From Leptospira sp. (GTDB lineage Bacteria > Spirochaetota > Leptospiria > Leptospirales > Leptospiraceae): a stretch of DNA of 64,000 bases. The notes below the pieces were generated by a model that did no database searches, had not been told where the DNA came from, and was given only the letters and a program-made list of their open reading frames with translations. The first letter of the stretch is position 1. Each line of letters opens with the position of its first letter. The DNA is taken from NCBI GenBank assembly GCA_027531445.1, contig JAPZRK010000007.1, positions 1 through 64,000 on the forward strand, given 5' to 3'. The position numbers and the translations under genes are program-made. This document shows, piece by piece, positions 58,240 through 64,000 of the stretch.

Positions 58240-59136
58240 ATGGCATTAGGTAAAGGAAAAGTATTAGGTCGAGGCTTAAGCAATCTAATTCCCGTTAACG
58301 AAAAGAATGAAGAGATCGCTAAAGATGAATTGAGTGGTTTGCGTGAGATCAAAGTTTCGGAGATTCAGCCCAATCCTCACCAACCTAGAAAGCACTTTTC
58401 AGGAGAAGCAATTCAAGAACTTTCAATCACCATCCAACAACACGGAGTGATCCAACCCATCGTTGTTCAAAAGAATAGTGCGGGTCCTGGATTTATTTTG
58501 ATCTCTGGAGAACGCAGACTTCGAGCATGCAAGCTAGCGGGTTTCATGAAAATCCCAGCAATCGTGAAGGAAGTATCCGATGCGGATATGATGGAGCTTG
58601 CACTCATTGAGAATCTTCAACGTGAAGATTTGAATGCTTTAGAAGAAGCACAAGCATATCAAAATTTGATCGATAAACGCGGTTTAAAAATTACTGATCT
58701 AGCTACCCGAGTTGGAAAGAATCGGTCCACCGTTGCTAATTTGATTCGTCTACTTGGTTTGCCTAAACAAGTTCAAGACTGGATTAAAGAAGGAAAAATT
58801 TCTGAAGGACAGTCTAGACCTCTTCTCTCGCTTCCCGATCCAAAAAAACAAGTAGATGTTGCTAACAAAGTTATAACAGAAAATTGGACTGCACGTGAAG
58901 TTGAAAACTACGTTTCCAACTTATTAAACCCAGACAAAAATAACAGAAATGATTCGACTGGAGATAAGAACAAAGACGCTTCCATTGTGAAACTGGAAGG
59001 TAAGCTTAGAAACAAGTATAGTTCAAAAGTGGAAATAACCCATAATGAAGCAAATGGAAAAGGAAAGATTGTTTTTTCTTATGCCAATCTTTCCGACATG
59101 GAACGTCTACTAGAGCTCCTCGGTTTGAAATTGTAA
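58240..59136 (+). CDS. parB: Chromosome partitioning protein ParB
   Basis: This CTP-dependent clamp loads at parS and spreads. Blocks NPHQPRKHF (start of the N-terminal domain), [13 protein letters not shown] (CTP-binding GERR) and [14 protein letters not shown] are typical, followed by the helix-turn-helix [21 protein letters not shown]. The dimerisation domain is at the end. The 298 residues are normal. parA stops immediately before it, and its own end overlaps the convergent ABC exporter by 27 bases. Confidence 0.97.
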   Translation: MALGKGKVLGRGLSNLIPVNEKNEEIAKDELSGLREIKVSEIQPNPHQPRKHFSGEAIQELSITIQQHGVIQPIVVQKNSAGPGFILISGERRLRACKLAGFMKIPAIVKEVSDADMMELALIENLQREDLNALEEAQAYQNLIDKRGLKITDLATRVGKNRSTVANLIRLLGLPKQVQDWIKEGKISEGQSRPLLSLPDPKKQVDVANKVITENWTAREVENYVSNLLNPDKNNRNDSTGDKNKDASIVKLEGKLRNKYSSKVEITHNEANGKGKIVFSYANLSDMERLLELLGLKL

Positions 59137-60882
59137 ATTCGCAAGCCGTTTATACAGATTACTTTTTAGTAGTAGCTCCTCATGAGTACCCATTGAATCT
59201 ACTTTCCCATGATTCACGACGATGATTTGGTCACTTCGAATAATTGTTGCAAGGCGGTGGGCAATGATAAGAGTCGTTCGATCTTTCATCAACACATCTA
59301 ATGCTTTTTGAACCATTCTTTCCGACTCCGAATCTAGCGCAGAAGTTGCTTCATCTAGAAGTAAGATTTTTGGATTTCGGAGTACAGCACGAGCTATAGC
59401 AATTCGTTGTTTTTGTCCGCCTGACAGTCTCGTACCCATATGTCCCAAATCAGTATCCCATCCGTTACTCATTTGAGCTAAAAATTCAGTAACATATGCT
59501 TGCTCAGCGGCAACTTTGATATCCTCGAATGAGGCAGAAGGATTACCGTAGGCAATATTCTCTCGAAGTGTACCGGAAAAGAGAACTGGCTGTTGTGGAA
59601 CAAATCCAATCAATCCTCGCAATTCTTTTAAAGAAAGGTTTCTAATGTCTAGTCCATCAATTTGTATCGAACCTTTTGTCGGATCATAGAAACGAAGAAT
59701 CAATTCAAACAAAGTTGATTTCCCTCCTCCAGAAGGTCCGACGAGTGCAGTTGTTTGATTCGCTTTTATGCTAAGATGAAAATCTGAAATCGCAAATTGC
59801 TCTGGCCTAGATGGATATGAAAAAGACAGATTTTCAAATTGGATACTTCCAGTCACATTACTTCCAAGTGAAATTGGAGATACAGGATCTTCAATATTTG
59901 ATTTTGAAGAAAGTAATTCCATTAATCTTTCAGTGGCACCTGCGGCTCTTTGAAGATCCCCTAAGACTTCAGAAATCGCACCAATTGAACTTGCAACCAT
60001 GATTGCATAAAAAGCGAAAGCGATTAATTCTCCCCCTGTAATTCTTCCTTCAAGAACATCCATTCCGCCTACCCAAAGCATAAAGCTAATACCGACAAGA
60101 ATCAAAAGTATCACAGTCGCTATAAGTAAAGATCGTTGTTTGATTCGCGCGACCGACACACGGAATGAATCCTCTACCGTTTGACTGAATTTGGTTTTGT
60201 CTATCTCTTGATGATAGAAACTTTGAACAATCTTAATGTTGAATAATGATTCACTTACATAAGCACCGACGTTTGCAATTTTATCTTGAGTATCGCGAGA
60301 TAGATTTCTAACTTTACGTCCATAAAAAAGTATAGGAAAAACAATAAAAGGAACAGATATAAGGACGATTGCCGTTAGCTTTACATTCGTAATAAAAAGG
60401 AAGATAATTCCTCCTACAAACATCAACAGATTTCTCAGAGCAATAGAAGCTGAAGAACCAATGACAGATTGGAGCAATGTTGTATCGGTAACGATTCGAG
60501 ATTGAATTTCTCCTGGTGAGTTTATTTCAAAAAAACTTGGATGCATTTCTATGATATGGGCAAAAACATCAAAACGCAAATCGGATGACACTCGTTCACC
60601 GATCCAGGAAACTAAATAATGTCGTAGGTAAGTACCTCCCGCGAGCAAAATTCCTATGATTATAATTCCGATTAAAGAATAGCCCAGTTCCTGTGAAGAG
60701 CGTGCTGAAAAACCAGCGTCGACTAGATGTTTGAGACCCTGACCCAAAGAAAGGGTTACGCCGGCGGTAAACAAAAGTGCTATTGCTGATAAAACTATTT
60801 GAAATTTGTAAGGCTTTAGATAACGAAACGTCTGATTGAGGGAATTTAAATTTTTGCTTTTCGGTCGATTAGTATTTTGCAA
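59110..60882 (-). CDS. ABC transporter, MsbA-type exporter
   Basis: This fused transmembrane-ATPase half-transporter works as a dimer. The first 320 residues contain about six membrane helices. The ATPase part has Walker [10 protein letters not shown], signature LSGGQKQRI, Walker [13 protein letters not shown] and the switch His in IAHRLATI. The 590 residues fit MsbA/LmrA-type lipid or drug exporters. It is the last gene of the operon with the LytM protein, bactofilin and YaaR. Substrate cannot be read. Confidence 0.9.
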   Translation of the reverse strand: MQNTNRPKSKNLNSLNQTFRYLKPYKFQIVLSAIALLFTAGVTLSLGQGLKHLVDAGFSARSSQELGYSLIGIIIIGILLAGGTYLRHYLVSWIGERVSSDLRFDVFAHIIEMHPSFFEINSPGEIQSRIVTDTTLLQSVIGSSASIALRNLLMFVGGIIFLFITNVKLTAIVLISVPFIVFPILFYGRKVRNLSRDTQDKIANVGAYVSESLFNIKIVQSFYHQEIDKTKFSQTVEDSFRVSVARIKQRSLLIATVILLILVGISFMLWVGGMDVLEGRITGGELIAFAFYAIMVASSIGAISEVLGDLQRAAGATERLMELLSSKSNIEDPVSPISLGSNVTGSIQFENLSFSYPSRPEQFAISDFHLSIKANQTTALVGPSGGGKSTLFELILRFYDPTKGSIQIDGLDIRNLSLKELRGLIGFVPQQPVLFSGTLRENIAYGNPSASFEDIKVAAEQAYVTEFLAQMSNGWDTDLGHMGTRLSGGQKQRIAIARAVLRNPKILLLDEATSALDSESERMVQKALDVLMKDRTTLIIAHRLATIIRSDQIIVVNHGKVDSMGTHEELLLKSNLYKRLANLQFQTEEL

Positions 60883-60889
60883 TGGAGAT

Positions 60890-61354
60890 CTATCCTTTTA
60901 TATCTATAAGTAGACCCCTTATTTCATCTAATTGTTTTAAAATAGCAAATGCAGAGTTTGTAGGTGAAAACATAGTATTCGCGAGTATGTCTAGTTTATC
61001 GTCCAAAATTTTTACATAGCGAATGTCTTTCGTATCATTTCTTCCCCGAGCTGGAGCTTGGATTACCTTGTGATTTTTTTTTAATATCAGTTGAGCAATT
61101 TGTTTTATATGATTTTTATATTCACTTAAATTCTTATGATTTGGGTTGGCGATAAGTGCTTTTTCTAAATCAGGTAGGTCTTTCCAAAGTTCATTTAGCT
61201 CTCTTGTTCCTTCTTCATTCGAGGGAACGATTGATTCTAGAATATCTAAGAATGTTTGATTAGATTGAATCCCATCTTTCTCTTTTAATCTGTCGCTTGA
61301 ATGTTTACGCGAAGAAGTAGATGAAGGTTTCGGTTGAGCTGATTGAACAAACAT
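60890..61354 (-). CDS. YaaR family protein (DUF327)
   Basis: This soluble protein of 154 residues fits the YaaR/DUF327 family: TFLDILESIVPSNEE, LNELWKDLPDLEKALI, and the end LKQLDEIRGLLIDIKG. The family has no known activity. The N-terminal 30 residues are Ser/Lys-rich and disordered. It is located between the ABC exporter (7 bases) and the bactofilin (9 bases), so it is probably in the same operon. Confidence 0.82.
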   Translation of the reverse strand: MFVQSAQPKPSSTSSRKHSSDRLKEKDGIQSNQTFLDILESIVPSNEEGTRELNELWKDLPDLEKALIANPNHKNLSEYKNHIKQIAQLILKKNHKVIQAPARGRNDTKDIRYVKILDDKLDILANTMFSPTNSAFAILKQLDEIRGLLIDIKG

Positions 61355-61363
61355 AGATCCATC

Positions 61364-61717
61364 CTAATGGCGAGTAGGATTGATCGTACACTTTCCATGA
61401 AAAATGACACCTTCCTCAACGATGAGTCTTGGTGTGACGATATCCCCGTAGAGACGGCAGCTAGAAAGTAGAGTTACTCTTTCGGTAGCATAAATGTTAC
61501 CTCGGACTTCCCCACCAGCTACAACGACCCTTGCCTTGATATCTGTATCGACGATTCCCGTCTTTCCAATAAGTACCTTTCCTTCCGTTTCCAGTACTCC
61601 ACGAAATTTTCCATCAATGCGTATAAAGCCAGGAAACTTGAATTCACCTGTAAATTCAGCTCCTTCTCCGATTACGCTATTAACTAAAAATTCTTCTTCG
61701 ATTGGTTCTTTGGACAT
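61364..61717 (-). CDS. Bactofilin
   Basis: This 117-residue polymer-forming cytoskeletal protein has a beta-helix core with repeats such as GEFKFPGFIRIDGKFRGVLETEG and GEVRGNIYATERVTL. Short disordered ends are present. Bactofilins recruit peptidoglycan hydrolases and set cell shape; in Leptospira they influence helical shape. It is next to and downstream of a LytM-type gene and shares a one-base junction, a common bactofilin-M23 pair. Confidence 0.93.
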   Translation of the reverse strand: MSKEPIEEEFLVNSVIGEGAEFTGEFKFPGFIRIDGKFRGVLETEGKVLIGKTGIVDTDIKARVVVAGGEVRGNIYATERVTLLSSCRLYGDIVTPRLIVEEGVIFHGKCTINPTRH

Positions 61718-62703
61718 TATTCTTGGATTTGATTGAGAAATGAGAATGGATTGAGAGCTTGAGTGCCAACATGAACTTCATAGTGAAGATGATAGATTGG
61801 ATTTTCTGGAGTTTTTCCAACATAACCTATCACATCACCTTTTGAAATCTTTTCGTTCTTTTTCACCTTGATACGATCGAGATTAGAATAAATCGTTTTC
61901 CAACCGAATCTGTGAGCAAGTTTGATGTAGTAACCGGTGGCAGGTGAGAAGCCAGAGTCGAAGACGATACCTGGAGCTGTGGCTAGTACTTCCGCACCAG
62001 GAAACGAACCTATATCCAATCCTTTGTTTGATTCTTCTTTTCCTGTAATCGGAGAAAGATACTTTCCGTATGGGAAGAGGACATATCCTTTCGTCGGCCA
62101 AATCGAAGGTGTATTTCGAATGATGCTTTTTCTCTTTTTGATGAGTTTGATGATTTCGTCTGATAGTTCGGATGAAAGTTTTAAGTTGTGTATGTCTTCT
62201 TTGATTCGAAAAGACTCGTCTGTAATATCAGTCTGCGGTGTACCTTGCATCGCAAGAAATTGATTGGATCCGCCCATTCCCTTAGAAACTCGTGAAGGAT
62301 CACCACCTAGTTTGATGTAGAGACTAGAAATTTTTTCGTAGTAATATTGGATCGTGTCATGTAACGAACTAACCTCATCCTTCATTTTTTGAGACTGTCT
62401 AATGAAGTCTTTGTTTGTGAGATTAAGTTCCGTAAGTTGATGAACAGAGCCACTATGTGAAAGCACGTTTACCGCACTGACAACAAGGAGTATCACCAAT
62501 ACTCCGATAAAGATTGAAATCGTTTTGTAGGAGATAACAAAATTGAGAGATTTTCTATCTGTATGGGGAATCACCATAATCGTCAGACGTTCCCGACCTT
62601 TTTTGTCCAAATCTTCGTAACGACGTGCGAGTTTGAGCTTCCATTCTTGGAATTTGTATCGCAATCGGTAGAATAAAAGGTGTAGGTGCTGTTTGAAATT
62701 CAC
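61717..62703 (-). CDS. Membrane-anchored M23 (LytM) protein, active site degenerate
   Basis: One membrane segment (about 62-80) follows a basic cytoplasmic start, then a coiled coil (about 90-135, 160-195) and an M23 domain (200-325). HLH is kept (YHLHYE, 305-307) and Asp230 is kept in KGLDIG. The other zinc ligand His is Asn226 (NKGLD), and the usual YxHL is YSNL (Asn274). It is probably not a working peptidase, rather a scaffold or activator. It directly precedes bactofilin, and the two genes share one base. Confidence 0.85.
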   Translation of the reverse strand: MNFKQHLHLLFYRLRYKFQEWKLKLARRYEDLDKKGRERLTIMVIPHTDRKSLNFVISYKTISIFIGVLVILLVVSAVNVLSHSGSVHQLTELNLTNKDFIRQSQKMKDEVSSLHDTIQYYYEKISSLYIKLGGDPSRVSKGMGGSNQFLAMQGTPQTDITDESFRIKEDIHNLKLSSELSDEIIKLIKKRKSIIRNTPSIWPTKGYVLFPYGKYLSPITGKEESNKGLDIGSFPGAEVLATAPGIVFDSGFSPATGYYIKLAHRFGWKTIYSNLDRIKVKKNEKISKGDVIGYVGKTPENPIYHLHYEVHVGTQALNPFSFLNQIQE

Positions 62704-62808
62704 TGGCTTATCTAAAAATTCTCGGATTAGACAAAACTTCTTACTTACCCTTTATCTTTCGATTGAATTTTCATTTTCAATGAATGATATTTGCAAAACC
62801 TGATCCTT

Positions 62809-63615
62809 ATGGCCTATTCCATCATCGATACACATTGCCATTTGGACATAATTAGGGATCAGGGTAAGGAAATTTCGGATTCTCTGGATGATGCAAAGGC
62901 CTCAGGTGTCAAAAAAATCGTTCAAATTGGCATCGATTTACCTAGCTCTCTGCAAGCTAAAGAAATCGCCAATATTCATTCCAATTTTGAACTATCGATT
63001 CAATATACGATTGGGTGCCATCCAACGGAAACCCACGAATTTCCAAATGCCGATGAAATTCTTAAATTAGCCACAGAAAGTCTTTCCGATTCTAGATTCA
63101 CAGGTATTGGTGAAATTGGAATGGATTTGTATCACAATGCGGAAAAAAGAAGTGAACAACGTGAGATCCTATCCAAATTTTTGGACTTTTCTGCAACACA
63201 TAGTTTGCCCGTTGTGATTCACTCGCGCGATGCATTCCAAGATACGTTTGAGGCTCTCAGTGAATTTAAGGGAAAAGCATTTGGCGTGATTCACTGCTTT
63301 ACTTACGATTATGAGATGGGTAAGAAGTTTGTGGATCTGGGTTATTATATTTCATTTTCAGGAATTCTTGCGTTTAAGAATGCTACTGACATTCATAACG
63401 CGGCAAAAAATTTACCACTTGAAACGTTATTGATTGAAACCGATGCTCCCTTTCTTGCTCCTCCACCCCATCGAGGTAAAAGAAATGAACCAGCAAATAT
63501 GAAATATATTTTAGAAAGAATGTTTTCTCTCCGTGCCGAATCGAATTTAAAAGTAGAAGAAACTCTCTACCAAAACTCCGAAAAATTTATTAACAGAAAG
63601 GCTTACCATGCTTGA
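62809..63615 (+). CDS. tatD: TatD family hydrolase
   Basis: This metal-dependent DNase-type hydrolase has a TIM barrel. The metal ligands are seen in IIDTHCHLD near the start, [24 protein letters not shown] and [11 protein letters not shown]. The 268 residues fit. The ATG at 62809 is taken as the start since it gives [13 protein letters not shown]; the TTG at 62791 would add six residues. It overlaps serS by 8 bases. Confidence 0.9.
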   Translation: MAYSIIDTHCHLDIIRDQGKEISDSLDDAKASGVKKIVQIGIDLPSSLQAKEIANIHSNFELSIQYTIGCHPTETHEFPNADEILKLATESLSDSRFTGIGEIGMDLYHNAEKRSEQREILSKFLDFSATHSLPVVIHSRDAFQDTFEALSEFKGKAFGVIHCFTYDYEMGKKFVDLGYYISFSGILAFKNATDIHNAAKNLPLETLLIETDAPFLAPPPHRGKRNEPANMKYILERMFSLRAESNLKVEETLYQNSEKFINRKAYHA

Positions 63616-64000
63616 TATCAATCGTATATTACAGAATCCTGATGAACTATTAAATTCACTTAAAAAACGTGGAGTGAATGCCGCTGATATTGAAGCTAAA
63701 ATCAAAGAAGTATCATCAAAGCAAAAACTATTAAAACACGAGGCCGAAGAGTTAAGGGCGGAAAGAAATCGAGTATCAAAAGAGATCGGAATATTAAAAT
63801 CTCAAGGTAAAGATATCACCGAAATTTCTGCTTCTGTAAAGGGAGTTGGAGAACGAATCAAGTCTATTGAGGATGAGCTCACCTTACAAGAAGAGTCGCT
63901 TTTAGATTTAAATATTGGTTTACCCAACATTCTGGATGATAGTGTTCCGGAAGGTAAAAATGAAGAGGACAACGTTGAAGTCAAACGGTGGGGTGATATT
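63608..64000 (+). CDS. serS: Seryl-tRNA synthetase (partial at right edge)
   Basis: The first 131 residues of a class II serine-tRNA ligase. The start [20 protein letters not shown] is typical, followed by the long antiparallel coiled-coil arm that grips tRNA-Ser (about 25-100, rich in Lys and Glu). [20 protein letters not shown] is the usual arm-to-core junction. The catalytic core is beyond the window. It overlaps the tatD stop by 8 bases. Confidence 0.93.
   Translation, partial: MLDINRILQNPDELLNSLKKRGVNAADIEAKIKEVSSKQKLLKHEAEELRAERNRVSKEIGILKSQGKDITEISASVKGVGERIKSIEDELTLQEESLLDLNIGLPNILDDSVPEGKNEEDNVEVKRWGDI

Overview
The window looks like the replication-origin region of a Leptospira chromosome. 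The best genus marker is a lipoprotein at 40606-41184 that reads as LipL21. Support comes from the many short spirochaete-type signal peptides ending at a cysteine, the low G+C, and the gene order dnaA-dnaN-recF-(DUF721/DciA)-gyrB-gyrA. The species cannot be fixed from the sequence alone. No tRNA, rRNA, CRISPR array, insertion sequence or prophage was seen. No gene-free gap exceeds about 250 bases.

Left part (1-24 kb). This holds a second TrpG/PabA-type amidotransferase (cut by the left edge), an acyl-CoA dehydrogenase and yebC. Next is a three-gene signalling-looking operon: an EAL-type protein, a pseudo-receiver lacking its phospho-acceptor Asp, and a crotonase. Then come an intact secreted M23 peptidase, a FabG-like reductase, purB, an envelope operon, adenosine deaminase and a DegT aminotransferase. 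A beta-propeller protein with a dead-looking transglutaminase-like tail, an M50 protease, cysE, a group of lipoproteins and trpE-trpG close this part.

Middle part (24-42 kb). Here are an inositol-phosphatase-like enzyme, an unknown protein and a GH42 beta-galactosidase. The run hslO-tsaE-tsaB-rnr is overlapping and co-directional. Next come a nucleotide-pyrophosphatase-like lipoprotein, a CapA-like lipoprotein, a YciO/TsaC-type protein, an SDR, maf and holA. A sigma54-activator-like protein lacking GAFTGA follows, paired with a vWA-like envelope protein. lipL21 sits in its own unit with a strong promoter and a clear terminator. Beside it is a small AT-rich accessory patch holding an orphan lipoprotein, the relic of an antitoxin-like gene and nested inverted repeats.

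Right part (42-64 kb). The origin cluster reads leftward as dnaA, dnaN, recF, dciA-like, gyrB, gyrA, dusB. The dnaA-dnaN gap carries an all-A/T stretch plus five copies of TTATGTC-type sequence, a candidate oriC. To the right are holB and ilvE, then mnmG, rsmG, parA and parB. Two perfect parS palindromes lie inside coding genes 1 kb before parA. A leftward envelope operon follows: a degenerate LytM protein, a bactofilin, YaaR and an MsbA-type ABC exporter. tatD and the start of serS end the window.

Replication initiation, clamp, loader subunits (holA, holB), gyrase and ParABS are all here, so this is a replication and segregation hub with envelope and housekeeping genes around it. No wholly new multi-gene system is obvious. 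The best leads are families that keep their fold but lose key residues, and the unusual origin repeats.
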